DNA of 64,000 bases from Auanema rhodensis (GCA_964057225.1 OZ059900.1:5714501-5778500), one strand, 5' to 3'. Counted from the first letter of the stretch, positions 49,527-64,000 are shown. Notes: generated from the sequence alone by a model not told the origin. Numbers and translations: made by a program.

Positions 49527-52088
49527 GGAAAAAGAAAGTTAAAGTAAATGCCGTTAGTATATACAGTTGTTTGACTATAAATGTATGCGTTTGTATCTCT
49601 CATATATAAAAGTATGTAAGAAAGAGATAGGTGAGAGAAATGGATAAAGTAATAGGTGTGAAGATTTGTTTAGAAATAGGCTGAGAGGATACAAAGCATT
49701 GAGACTGAGAGTGAAATGAGGAGAGCTACAGATTTACAGCATTACTGTTGTGTTCAAAATTTGATTACCTATGTATAGGTAGGCAAACGGAAAGAGTTAC
49801 AGAACAAATGATGGAGGTGAGGAGTGAATGGTTTAGAGAAAGATGAGAAGAAAAAGAGAGAAAATGCAATACCTTGCGCTTTTATTCGTTTCCTTTTCAC
49901 TTATCGTCTTGCTCTATATGGTTGTAGATAATCCTAACTATGCTAACTAAATGTTCACACGAACACGACACAACCGAACACGAAGACATACATATGTAAA
50001 TCTTCTGATGGTGGAGGTGTTTCGTTACTTTTCACGACTTTCGCCCTATTATTGTCTTCAACATACGGAGAATACTTTTTCATTTACATGATTGCGTGTG
50101 GTGTGGTCCGTATTGTTTTCTCTTCAACACTTAGAAGGCGTTCAGGCTACTCTAAGTGCTAGTCTTTTCATATCAAATTACATCATTTACTTTAATTTCA
50201 AAGCTTACAACTTGTCAAAAAAAAACTGTTTACGTCGTCTAAGCAGAAAACCTTTTACTGCGACATTGCACTCTTTGTGGATACTGCGAGGTGCTCTTGT
50301 CAAGCATCTCTCTACATTTATTTTCACGCATTCTATTCATTGGTGATGCTACAACATAAGGCAGTCTAATACATTTGACTGTCGTGAAAGTGTTCGCCCA
50401 ACCTATTGTCTGTTTTCCTACGTATTGCAGGCACATGTTGTGCGTCCACAAATGTGTTGTCTGAGTCTAATTTCATCATTAGGCTTAACGTTCTCCATAT
50501 TTCTGAATCTTTTGAGCTATAAGCCAATTTAATAAAGTTTTGTTTGTAATGCGAATAGGTTCACCATATGTTTGTTCAAAATGTTTCTAGTGAACAATAT
50601 TATTCGAGTAGTGCAGTTAAATTAAATTATTATTTATTTCGTGCAATGATTGTCTATTCGTATATCCCGTGGTAACCATGCTTTTAGTATATAAATTAAG
50701 CACTAATTTCCAGATTACTGGACTTTCATAAGATTAGCTATGGAACAGATGGTTGACTAGCTGTATAAGACGATGATTAGCTGTTTTAATTGTAGTCTTT
50801 TCTGAAATCATCAATCATTTGGTTTGGTCATTTTTCTGGTATTTTCTACTACTTCTCAAACGTAGAGTTCCAGTTTCTCTAGACCGGTAGCTAGCTTTTA
50901 TATCATAATGCCTCAAGGCAATTGAAATAAAACTGAAACGAAGATTCCTGACTTTGCTACTTGATAGCTTCGCCCGCACAGCTAGACTCCATTGGACTCA
51001 TTTTGTATCCTCTCTAAGGCTATTCGTAAACGATTTCATTTATTTGCGGCTTATTTCTATTCCAGCGATATTTAGAAAAAAATTCACCATAAGAATTTGT
51101 TTACTGATTTTTTTCAACTTTGTGAAAATTAATTTTTTTTTCTTGCATCTTTGAAGCTTTTATTTATTTACAGGTATGTTTGGTAAACGTCATGTTATTC
51201 GGTGACTTTTTTCTTGTATTCTCTATTCGAAAATATTTTTCGTAGTTCTATCTTAAAACAAGAACGGTTTTTTTGATTCTGCGCGTACAATATATACAGC
51301 TTTTCTGTTTGATTGTTTAGTATATATCTTATAATATCTGCCGGCACGTTTTAGTTCCCAACGATACAGAAGAATATAGAATAGATTAAGCTTCTTGTCG
51401 GCACACTATAATTTTATAAGTGTTACTCGAATAATTAATGAGTGATCATATAAGATCAAATGATTACGTTCTAACTATTGTGAGAGAGAATGCTCTCAGA
51501 TACAATTGAATGAGAGAATGTGAGACAGATAACCGATTCACTTTCGAACGCCTCCGATTCACGCTTTCAAGTGGTCAGTACCTCTTGACGACTCACGCAA
51601 ATACCATTTCAGTGAAAATTAAATTAACGAAAGAGCAATATAGAAAGTCAGAAAAGAGAGGACATGTGAGAATAATGTGAAGAGGACTGAAAGTGACAAA
51701 TGAGGAGAAAATTTGAGAACGAAGATGCTCTCAATCTATGGGCTCTTCCCTATTCTGTTCAACGACGTTTACGGCTCTTTAACAGGCTGAATCAGCTTGG
51801 TCATTTTCAAAGTTCTCACGCATCACCTCTCAGACAACTGTTTTCAACTACAATTTCCCGTCATTTTTTTTAATTATTTGTTCATCACCTTTTGATTTCT
51901 TCAAATAAGAGTTTTATTACTGAAATTGTATTCAATATTCACAATTTTTTTATAAAGTTCTTCAATCTCGCAATATACTTTGTACTTCTTTCTATTTTTT
52001 TTTATTATTTCGCATTTTGGGTCATCAACATATAACACGAAGAAACAAATAAACGATCACGTTTCAATATTGCTAGCGTGAACCTGGA
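39759..52088. other. 12.3 kb without a recognised gene
   Basis: No exon chain, tRNA or familiar non-coding RNA was found. Open frames such as 41094-41402, 44127-44447 and 47756-47986 are AT- or pyrimidine-rich and match nothing. Purine-rich blocks occur at about 40590-40800, 41290-41460, 43370-43470, 44080-44420, 49600-49870 and 51480-51730, and a pyrimidine-rich one at 44960-45250. The stretch 50000-51000 is somewhat less AT-rich. It may be regulatory DNA for the MAM gene, hold untranslated first exons, or be degenerate sequence. Confidence 0.5.
49482..49526. repeat. (TA)n microsatellite running into (TG)n
   Basis: About 38 bp of uninterrupted TA dinucleotides followed by a short TG run, within the long gene-free stretch. 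Confidence 0.95.
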
Positions 52089-55000
52089 ATGGAGGCAATT
52101 GTTGGCACCTCAAAAGCTCCTCATTCCCTTGTGAGCCGTATTTTACAGGTATTTATTATAAAGTTTGCCAATTAAATTCTTATACTTTTCTGAGATATTT
52201 TAAAATCAATTTGAAAAGTAATTAACAACCATGTTTATTATAATTTTTATATTTTATTCTACTTGTCATACAATCAGAAAGTTCTACACACTAACTAAAA
52301 CTTACAATACAACTTGTAAAAAAAATTCTTTAATTCTTATCTTTGGGAAATAAAATAATAAACATATGTCGTATGTATTCGATGATTATTTTGACTAAGA
52401 TTTTTGTTTACTTTAGGTTGCTCTAGGATTGTTTGTCACGACATCTGATTTACCTTCTTTACCAAATAATTATCAGACTTTAACTTATGATTGTTCATTC
52501 GATACAAATTGCAGGTATTATTAATAACCATTATTATCATCAAGTTATAAAAATCAATTATTGATCTTTATTTTACAAATTGAAGATGGCAATCTTTTGG
52601 AAATTCAATCGATCATTGGCGCATTGCCAGAGGCGAACCAGATAGCTTACTTTGGTTAGCTGCAACGGGAACTTTACAATTACCACGTAAGTTGCTACTG
52701 ATAAGTTTATTAACATATCAATTGGATAAATGCAATAGATCATAACTCATTTCATTAAAAGTTTTTTATAATTGCGCAAAACACAGAACTGCTGTATAGT
52801 TGCTAATTAAGGTGAACCTTTCGCTCTAATTGAGACAAGAGGAAATCCTGTAGATGCTTTAGCCACTGACGACATATTATGTCAGAAAGGATATGGAGAT
52901 TTTTCGTTCACCTATTGGATAATAGGTTAATCATATATAAAAACAACTGGTTTTATTTATCTTTTAGGCGATGCTGATCTTGAAGTATGCCTTGCTAATC
53001 AGCATGGTGAGCGATTCAATTGTACTGGAAATTTAGGAGCAAAATCAATGCCCGGAAAAGTAATTCTGAAAATACCTGAAATGCAACGACCTTTCAAAGT
53101 ATTACTAAATTGCAGAAATTGTTCCTTATAAGTACTTGTTCCACTTTTTAGCTCATGATAGTCCCTAGCAATCATAGTGGCGTTCTTGTTGTTGATGATA
53201 TTCGATACGACTCATTACCATGCGAATCTGATGTTAATACAAACGTACTGGGTGGCATTTACACGGTAATAATATTTCATCTTTTTCTTAAGCACACTTA
53301 TCATACAATGCGTGATCCATTATATAATACTTCATTATGACAATGAGTGATCAATTATTGACCCGTTCGTCATTTGATCTCTTCTCTTTTTCTCTTATCT
53401 GCACTTCATTTGATATTTCTCGATACCCTCTTCATATCATATTATCTTTTGCGGTTTTATTTAGTGTCGCATTCGGTTTCATCTTGTTCGATTCACATTC
53501 GAACTCTTCCTCTCTCTCTCTCTATCTCTCTCTCTCTCTCTTCTTCTTCTTACCACCTCATACAGACTCCATAATAACTAAATGTCTATAGCAGCTAAAG
53601 ATCAAAGATAGATAACCGGTTTCCGAGATGAATCTCCGATTTGCATTGTAAAAGCCGTTTGAAATTTGAAAAAGGGCAATGTGTAATGACATATGGAAAT
53701 AATTTTCCGCTTCACAGAAGAATGTAAATATTTTCGGATAATCAAGTCTTTATAGACCACCAGCGAGCCGAGTGTTCCTGATAATTCTAATATAATAACA
53801 CGACAACGACCAGACATAGAAACAAGTGAATATCAAAGTACATCATTCAAAAACTATATTGAAATATCTTTTCAGCACCTCCAACTACTACTACAACAAC
53901 AGAAACTACAACAACAGTAACTGATGAAGATGAAGTTACTATTACAAAAGAACCTCATGTACCTGAAGTAGTAGACACAACAAAGTTAGTATTGGGATTA
54001 ATATGTAACTATACCAATATAAATAATCAGAAATTTTTGATTTTTATCTTATCTGTTATTAAGGGAGATCCGAGTTACAACTAAAGCTCCTGAAGTCCCC
54101 TTTGAGCTGATGGTATATGGAAATATGACAAGACCCCTGTTTGATAGAAGAAAAAGTAATATAATGCTCATGTTTATAATTATATCATTTGCTATTGGAG
54201 AATATACAACTTTGATAACATTAATGCACTTATAGATAAGATAGTTGTTGATTCGAGTAAGCTGCTTTGTGACTTTTCCAATGAATTTGATTGTCAATGG
54301 GGAGTCGAAGCTGGTAAATGGGCTATAGTCGAAAAAGGTTGTTATTTTCATTAACTTTTCGAGAAATATAGTGAATATTTATGTAGGAGCTATTCCAAAT
54401 CTGGACAACTCAATCGCTGATCCATCGTTGTTGCCTAATTATCCCGCTGCTTTGGTTATTCAAGGAGCATCTATGATATCATCGGATCCGATGCTATGTC
54501 TTAGTGGAGCTGGAAAAGTGAGTTCCAGAAATAATCGATATATCAATTTTGAACTATTATTTTGAAGCTACTATTCCGATATTGGACAAATGGTGAAATT
54601 GTTCTTCAAGTATGTGCTATTGGATCAGGTAATTTAAATTTCAACAATAGAAACATAGGCATTGTTTATAATAATTTTAGACAAACGATCCAATTTCACG
54701 ATGTGTGTCGATCAGTCTCAAAGTACTCATAATTCACATAATTTGGCAGTGTTCAACTTTCCTAAACCAATATTTGAACCTTTTACTGTGAGAAAAACTT
54801 TTTTATTGATAAAAATGCTTTTTTTTAGTTGAATATCATTCCACAGTGGGATTTGGGCTTAAAAAATCGATTCTTGGTTCTTGATGAAATAGCTTATATC
54901 GGCGAATGCAAACCTGAAGATCGATGTGTGATCGTATTTGAGTTTTGTTATGTAACAACTTGATTCAGATACTAAAACAACACCTACTCTGCCACCTATT

Positions 55001-56175
55001 ACTACTGAAAAGATGACAACACCAGTGCCTTCAACCACATTATCCTCAACGATAAATGTTAATGTAACGCCTGACGAAATCGAAGAAACAACAGAAGAGC
55101 GTAAATTTTAATAACAAAGCACTGTTATGCTCAATATATAACTGTTATAGCAAAAACTCAGACATGGGTTCCAGTTCGGCCACAAACCTCAAGACCAACT
55201 TCAAAACTTATGACACTACGACCGATTCTTGGTATCACACCTGTTAACACGTTGAGCACCAGAAAACGCCCACTAACTTAGTACGTTTTCTCAATTTGTT
55301 TTTTTTTGAACATCACCAAAGCGGGTTACTTAATTCAATGATCTATAGTCGCACGACCACACCGAGAGCGATTCCAATGGCCACCACTTTGCCCGACATA
55401 CAACCGGACGATTATTGTACCAAATTGAACTGCAACTTTGAAGGTTAGCGAAATGATTTTGAAAGGTTACAAAAAGGAAATATTAAGAAAGCGCTTGTAA
55501 TTATTTAAATCATGGACTGACCAAAAAACCATGGACGCTTCGAAACAGGGGATACGGCTATCCTTTAACAGGATCAACAGATATTCGACCAAGTGTGCAA
55601 AAATCAAATCCAAATAAAAATGTTTTCTTTTCATAGGCTCAGCGAATGGTCAATTTGTCTCAGCCATATTAAATCCTGGCGATGTGGCTATTATGGAATC
55701 TCCGAAATTTAATAGTACACGTTTCTTGAATGTGTTGCTTTTCCAATACTATAGACCATCACCGATGACAACTCTTCGCTTATGTTTAGGTAAAGCCAAA
55801 TATAAAAAGTTGAAAAGTTGAAAACAAGTCCGCTGCATTTAGGCTCTAGATATACAAATTCTTATCGATCTATTGCATCGTTTAATCAATGTCCATCGGT
55901 GTTAAGATCAATTACTTCAAGAATAGCACATAACTGGAATACAGTTCATATTCAAATACCACCAGGAACCACTCACGTAAGTTTGATTCAAAGTAAATAT
56001 TTTAAGTAATTTTTCTATCATTAAGTTTTACATCGTGGCCACCAATAATGATCGATCTGACACACGAACTGCTGTAGCTATCGATAATATTCGTGTAGCT
56101 ATGTGTGATGCTCGTGGTTTTGCACCAGAATACACGGACAATGAAGATCAGAGAAATTCTCTAAATGGATTCTGA
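52089..56175 (+). CDS. Secreted protein with three MAM domains and Thr-rich linkers
   Basis: About 16 exons. The N-terminus MEAIVGTSKAPHSLVSRILQ runs into VALGLFVTTS, a signal peptide or anchor split over the first two exons. MAM domain 1 begins YDCSFDTNC, W near WQSFGNSIDHWRIARGEP, and ends VLVVDDIRYDSLPCESD. A threonine-rich linker (APPTTTTTTETTTTVTDED) and a second linker follow. MAM 2 begins LLCDFSNEFDCQWGVEAGKW and ends FLVLDEIAYIGECKPED. Another Thr/Pro linker (TTPTLPPITTEKMTTP) leads to MAM 3 (CTKLNCNFE to VAIDNIRVAMCDARGF). The end is an acidic tail, with no transmembrane helix or GPI signal evident. MAM domains mediate adhesion or assembly outside the cell; the linkers look O-glycosylated. 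Some donors, such as those near 53258 and 54920, were picked to keep phase and may be wrong. AATAAA at 56630-56635 is a likely 3' signal. Confidence 0.82.
53509..53550. repeat. (TC)n microsatellite
   Basis: TC dinucleotide tract with one interruption, inside an intron of the MAM gene and within a wider pyrimidine-rich block (53330-53570). Confidence 0.95.
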
Positions 56176-57098
56176 GCAATGACTTATCACATATTATCAG
56201 GAGATATTCTATGAAATGTATTTGTTATATAGATGTTATTAATCAGTTTTTTTTGATCTGAACGCTAAGCAAAGCAAGCTCATATTCATGATCTTTAACC
56301 AAAAGATATGTGGGCCAAAAATAAGAACAAGAAATTGTTCGAATCAGTAGAGCAAATTGTTCAATTATTTTATTTTTTATGCAAATATTATAAATTATAT
56401 CCTTATCAATTTCTGAAGAGAATTTATTATAATTTATTGATAATTTATTTTTGTTTTCTTTTCTTCATAATAATTTTTATTTTAAGCTAAGTTATTACTT
56501 TTCAATATCAGATTAATCTTTGAATTTCTCATTTTCTCTCAATTGCATTATGTAATTTGTGCAATCTCTGTTGAAATCGTGTGTGTTTAGCTAATAATAT
56601 TTTATTGTATATTATAATAATTATGTAAAAATAAATAATTCTATATAAAATATATGTTTTATTGGTATACTCGTTAAAATAGATGGCTAAACTACAAAGT
56701 TTTCAAGAATAAAACCCACAGAGCAATATATACATATATGGGTATTGATCTTTTTTTGAATTGGCGGCGCTCTTGTCTACCGTATTTAAAGCATTGCGGA
56801 AAATTGGTCCCAGCGCGGCAAACAGAACCAAAAATCAGTGGTCTTCGATTTGGACTGAGCATGGAAAGGAATGACATCCAGGCAGCAGTCGTATGTTGTG
56901 GCGATTTGTTTACGGTTTACTTATCCCTCTCCTCATATTTATTTCATTTTTGAAACATTGTTATCCTAACTCATGAGCAACATTCGTGATATATCATGAT
57001 GTTCGTGTATTGTTACATCTCTCTATATATGCATATGCGGCAACATGCATTCCCGCTGTTTCGTGTTTGGTCGTCATCTCAATTCTTCTGATTTCAGA
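56176..57098. other. Intergenic DNA upstream of vha-13
   Basis: Starts with the MAM gene 3' UTR. The stretch 56740-56930 is less AT-rich and contains TATTTAAA near 56780, so it may be promoter DNA of the V-ATPase gene. The open frame at 56738-56953 matches no family and is not called. ATTTCAG ending at 57097, one base before the vha-13 ATG, is a likely spliced-leader acceptor. Confidence 0.5.
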
Positions 57099-59905
<2,807 letters not shown>

Positions 59906-61390
59906 ATATCGTAGAGCTACATTTCGAAATGGCTGTCATTAGCTATCTCACTTATGTCGTCGATCATTCCATTATGTGCTGTATATCCACTATGTACACG
60001 TATTGTTCTCTCAGCATCTTAGTTGCTTTTTCGAAATAGCTTGACGTAGGATGTATATGTTTAATCCATATTAAGAAAAAAATATAATGTTATATATCGA
60101 CTCATTCCATTTTAATATAGTTATGTTTTCTTTTTAACAAAATACACATTATAGCAATAATTAGGAATGTTAGTAAAGATATGAAGACTTATATCAAGCA
60201 AGAAATGTTACAGTTCACAATAGTTAATATATTCAAGAGGCACATTTAATGCAAAATAAAGTAGTAATATTACTGCCTACTTAACCTGGATGAATACCAG
60301 TATATGGATGACCTTTCTACTTGATATTCAAAAATCATCTGCTAGTCATGGCTACTTTTTGATTGGATATGACCTACTTAGTTGCATATATAATCCTTAT
60401 TTTGTATTATACGAATAATTGCCACATACTACTCAAAACCTATGCAGCTGTTTTGAATACTTCACAGATATATTTTAGGAAGATGATGTAGCTGAATTAT
60501 CCCAGATGCTTTTTTCGCATTTTTTCAAATTAAGTATTGATTGAGGCAAAACCCAGCCTTGGAATTTAGCTCCATACGATGAAACAAGCTTCCTTTTCCA
60601 AAAAAACACACACACACAAGGTGAGAACTAGAATATTCCGGAAGCAATAAACAGGTGTAAGCAAATACAAATGTTCTGTTAATCTTCAAGCATTTTTTTT
60701 TGAAGTTGACCGATCTACTAGAACTTATAACTGTCATTGAAGTTTTGAAGACAGCCAAGGTTTAACAAAAATAATTTTATGCTGGGAATTTATACTTAAC
60801 GCATAATTACAGTATATTTTATATATAATAATTATTATTTAAAAAAAAGCGTTTTTGAAAATTTTAAAAATTTTCAATTTTCAAACATTTTTCTTAAAAC
60901 ACAATATTAATAATAATTTGCAATTGATGAAAATATCAGATGAAACTAAGGATATTTGACCCTTCAATGTTATAGAATCTAAGTTGTATTTGTTTTTAAC
61001 TCATTATGTTTATTTAGTGACGCCTAGAAATAAAGAGTGGACAGGAAGGCTTTTAAAAATGAATAGGATTATAAGAGATCAGAGAGGCAATCACTGAAAA
61101 ATTTCAAAGCCAAAAAGAACAAAGAAAAGTGAAATGAGCAAGTTTGTGTGATGAAAATGCATGGAAAGAGAGGAACTTCACTTGTGTTTGCGACCTAAGT
61201 ACTTGCATCTAGCGTTGAAATATGTCTTCTGTCCGGTTTTCTGAATTTCGAAATTTCTTTTCTTCCGTGGTCTGCTTGCTGCTCGTGGGACATAGTGTTC
61301 TGTACAGTTCTGATCGTAGGACAGCATCTTTGAACAACTGTTTCATTTGACAATTTGTGTATTGACTTCCTTTAACGTCAGTATATTAGA
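59906..61390. other. vha-13 3' UTR and intergenic DNA
   Basis: No further gene was found. The first few hundred bases are the likely vha-13 3' UTR. A purine-rich tract lies at about 61020-61170. The stretch 61180-61390 is less AT-rich and probably promoter or 5' DNA of the following small gene. Confidence 0.5.
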
Positions 61391-62359
61391 ATGGCTCAAG
61401 ATCGTCAAGGTCCATGGAGCAGATGGGATGGTATGCCAGGTTAGTTTTTTCAACTTGTGTTTTTGATTATTCACATTCTATATTTTGCAATAAAATTATA
61501 GGAAATGAATATTACGTGCTTATTGTATTGAAAACGCTAGTCTTTTGCAAATATATTAAACTTTGGAATATTTTCATTTCTTACGATTTATTTAATTTGT
61601 ACTTTTTATTAATTTTTTTCTAAATTAATTGACTTAAAACATGGAAACATGAGATTATTTGTAGTCTTATCAAAAACGTTCATTCTATTAATGTATTCGG
61701 TTCGAATTACCTCTATTTCTCTCATTCACTATAGCTTGTGGTCAATTCATTTCTGTAGCCTCTTGGAGAGCAGAACAAACAATTGAAAACACAATACTAA
61801 GTTGTCTGATTTCTTCATTATTTTCAAAACATATTCAGAAAATTCTATCAATGGAATCGTAAATAATCGACAATTCGATACAAGAACTATTGGTACAAGC
61901 GATTTCAGAGCTCCCGCAGGATACCTAAGAACAGGTCTTGTTGATCAACGGATCAACGGTAATTTTGTGTAAATTAGTTTTTTTCTATACATTCATCAAT
62001 TTAGCTATTGATCCTTCATTCTATGATTGTGTATACGGTCTACAAAATACAGCTGCAACTGTTGTTGAACAATGCTACAAGAATCTAGGATGTTGTGCCC
62101 ATGGTTGTTGCAAAAACTCTGAATGGTTTTTCCAGTATTGTGTCCTTTTATATTTTTTCTTTTCAGGAATAGAGAATATGCTGCTGCTATTGTTTTAATA
62201 TGTATTTTTGGATTTTTGGTTATTGTAGCAGTTGTAGTGTCCTTATTGGTTTGGCTATTCAATCGGGCTAAAGACAAAAAAGCTAAACAACAGTTTATTC
62301 AAGACAATTTACAACCTCCAATATCAACAACATCGTCGTATGGTTATTATGATATGTAG
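61391..62359 (+). CDS. Small single-pass membrane protein with six cysteines (Shisa/STMC6-like)
   Basis: Four exons (61391-61439, 61839-61958, 62005-62125, 62167-62359) keep frame and give 160 residues. After an N-terminal stretch without a signal peptide (MAQDRQGPWSRWDGMPGENS) comes a compact cysteine module with spacing C-x14-C-x5-CC-x3-CC. It is followed at once by one strong transmembrane helix (AAAIVLICIFGFLVIVAVVV), then a basic stretch (NRAKDKKAKQQF). The short tail holds PP and several tyrosines (PPISTTSSYGYYDM). Six cysteines including two CC pairs before one helix, with a tail suited to protein binding, recall the Shisa, VOPP1, WBP1 and nematode CX group of membrane adaptors. That link rests on the pattern alone. 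The absence of a signal peptide may mean a missing upstream exon. ATTAG directly before the ATG could be a splice acceptor. Confidence 0.7.
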
Positions 62360-62517
62360 ACATATTGTCTAATTTTGTATTTTGACCTTTGTGTTCGATT
62401 ATTCTTGAGTTAGATTGCTCAGATCGTTTCAAATAATTATCATCATTACTTTGCTCAAATATGTTTGTATATTTACGACAAAAAATAATACAATTTGTAT
62501 TTTGCTAAATACGTTTT

Positions 62518-62523
62518 AATAAA
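62518..62523 (+). terminator. Poly(A) signal of the six-cysteine membrane protein gene
   Basis: AATAAA about 160 bp past the stop codon at 62359, followed by T-rich sequence. Confidence 0.55.
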
Positions 62524-62756
62524 AAATTTTTTTCGATTTTGTTGTTTTTAATTTTTTCCAAAAAATTAAATTAACGCTAAATTGCATTTTTCGGCATTGA
62601 GTCATCAACTAAAAATCTTGAAGCTACCTTTCATTTTTTATTCATAGGTTATGATGCATCATACAGATGTTCTATTATTCTTTGCAATATCATCAAATAA
62701 ATCATTTTTCATCAACGTGGCTGTTTTGCTTGTCTTCAAACTTAGTCTGAGAAGCC

Positions 62757-63399
62757 ATGGTTTTGCAATTGGTCTTCAAACTATTGTAAGTTAAATAAAA
62801 AGAAGTAAGTATAACCAACTCTTACTATTATTTAGGTTTGTCTTCTTCATATATGCTTATATTCGAGTTTTTTATGATTATTACAAAAGAGAGCAAGAAG
62901 TTACGGTGAATATATATATATTGTATTAACTCAATTAGTTTAAAGCATATTTTAGGTATTTGGAGATATTTCGTTAAATAATCTTTCTGTTCAAGTTGTT
63001 GGACTCTCTCTTGTTGATGTGAATCTTTGTACTTACTGATTATCGAAAACACATAGTTAAATCAAGCACTTTCAGTTCAAGAAAATGAAGTTTTGAACCA
63101 AACTGCAGCAAAGGAGGATGGTTACTTCGAAATTATCGGGCGAATGCGTTCTGTTTCTACAATGAAACCTCATTTATCTGTATACATCTTATACCATCAC
63201 GATGATAGCGAGGTTGGTTCATATATTAGTTTCACGCTGAGAAAAAGTTGTTTAGTATTATATTGCCAAAACTGAATTACTCGAAATACCTGAGGATTAC
63301 ATAACTATTGAGAAAAAACAAGCAGATCGTTACTGTATTGGAGCTATAACATTATCGAATTTCACTGAAATGTCCACATTGTCAACATTTATTAAATGA
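62757..63399 (+). CDS. Divergent transthyretin-like family protein
   Basis: Five exons (62757-62785, 62836-62905, 62956-63028, 63076-63212, 63256-63399) give 150 residues in a continuous frame. The N-terminus is a hydrophobic leader, MVLQLVFKLLFVFFIYAYIR. The body fits the nematode transthyretin-like (TTL) fold: VFGDISLNNLSVQVVGLSLV, then DGYFEIIGRMRSVSTMKPHL, then SVYILYHHDD, then LLEIPEDYITIEKK and IGAITLSN. TTL proteins are small secreted beta-sandwich proteins of nematodes, mostly of unknown role; some bind phosphatidylserine or act in the nervous system. The usual cysteine near the start of the domain (GxLxC) is absent, and the leader is long and ends in basic and charged residues, so it may be a membrane anchor. 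The next gene is another TTL in the opposite orientation. Confidence 0.78.
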
Positions 63400-63494
63400 T
63401 TAAACGCTTTTATTATTTATGTTATTTTTTTTCAATTTTAATGAACATTTTCTAAATAATAATCCATGTTTGTTAAAATTTATTTCGTAAGAGT

Positions 63495-64000
63495 TTATAT
63501 GGGCATTAAACAATCACTGTGTGCAGTGGAGTTATAACAATATATGCCTTTGAACATTTTTCCATTCAGAACATCCATATTTCCGATCCAAAAATTTTCA
63601 GCAGATTTCATGCCACTCTGTATGTATTGTTCCGGTACTTCTACAACAACCTCACCAGCACAATTCTGCAATATATTACTTGCTGTATCACACTCCGTAG
63701 GATTAACAAACAGATAAGCCTTCTGGTATACTTATTTTTACTTTTCCGTGAAATTCCATCATAGCTCTCACTGATCCTGTAACATGAAAGTATCCGGTCA
63801 TGTTTGTCTCTTCACTGCCCATAAGCGAGCGATAATGGACTGAAATACTAGAGTAAGAAACGGAAATATCAGAGTGAATCACGCACGAATATTTTCATGA
63901 TATAAATCCACTGTTGCCATATGTATTGGTTTATCACCACAAAGAACTTGTCCAGATGCCTAAATATAGAGAATATTCTGTAAAGTTATGAAGTTTCAAC
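63495..64000 (-). CDS. Transthyretin-like family protein (5' end outside the window)
   Basis: Three exons are visible (63887-63959, 63742-63839, 63495-63722); the signal-peptide exon lies beyond the window or in its last 40 bases. The sequence ASGQVLCGDKPIHMATVDLY is the classic start of the TTL domain with its cysteine. GYFHVTGSVRAMMEFHGK and KAYLFVNPTECD follow, then VVVEVPEQYIQSG and FWIGNMDVLNG. The protein ends with a short cysteine-containing tail (GIYCYNSTAHSDCLMPI). Introns of 47 nt and 19 nt separate the three exons as modelled. The second is too short to be a normal intron, so that junction (63723-63741) needs checking; the frame is nevertheless kept across it. It converges on the plus-strand TTL gene, with stops 96 bp apart. 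Confidence 0.75.

Noticed and set aside
56738..56953. 71-codon plus-strand frame upstream of vha-13
   Set aside because: No family match; base composition and position fit promoter DNA better.
61690..61710. GGTTCGAATT resembling a tRNA B box
   Set aside because: No acceptor stem, anticodon arm or matching A box could be built around it.
62123..62359. Independent small membrane protein starting at 62123
   Set aside because: It is the last exon of the four-exon gene at 61391, read with its upstream intron.

Overview
The window is AT-rich eukaryotic DNA from a nematode, most likely a chromadorean. The evidence is short GT-AG introns (many of 40-60 nt) ending in TTTCAG/TTTAG, acceptor-like TTTCAG motifs a few bases before several start codons (as at spliced-leader addition sites), two transthyretin-like family genes (a nematode-typical family), and an UNC-115-type protein with three LIM domains and a villin headpiece. 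No species call is made. All gene models are exon chains assembled by eye: reading frame was carried across junctions and the product compared with remembered family features. No database search was run.

Layout. 1-5.1 kb: no gene seen. 5.1-10.15 kb (+): a group II-like metabotropic glutamate receptor (mgl-1 type). 10.67-13.73 kb (-): a divergent, apparently intact SEC3/EXOC1 paralogue without the N-terminal PH region. 14.48-17.93 kb (-): the conventional sec-3. 18.82-19.33 kb (-): a single-exon SKP1. 23.54-27.90 kb (+): unc-115/abLIM. 29.98-31.18 kb (+): a GAPR-1-like CAP protein with unusual active-site residues. 33.44-37.37 kb (+): a secreted EGF + ShK + nitrobindin-like (THAP4 C-terminal type) protein. 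38.52-39.76 kb (-): an acireductone dioxygenase with N- and C-terminal extensions. 39.8-52.1 kb: a 12 kb stretch with no gene found. 52.09-56.18 kb (+): a secreted protein with three MAM domains and Thr-rich linkers. 57.10-59.91 kb (+): V-ATPase catalytic subunit A (vha-13). 61.39-62.36 kb (+): a small single-pass membrane protein with six paired cysteines (Shisa/STMC6-like). 62.76-63.40 kb (+) and 63.50 kb to the window edge (-): two convergent transthyretin-like genes.

The genes do not form one pathway. They are housekeeping genes (exocyst, SCF, V-ATPase, methionine salvage), neuronal or cytoskeletal genes (mgl-1, unc-115) and secreted or surface proteins. The most unusual item is the head-to-tail SEC3 pair. 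The downstream copy keeps nearly every exon of the exocyst-core part of SEC3, with introns at matching places, but lacks the three exons of the membrane- and GTPase-binding PH region. It is open throughout and so looks like a retained second SEC3-like subunit. Much of the non-coding DNA carries 100-300 bp purine-rich or pyrimidine-rich blocks.
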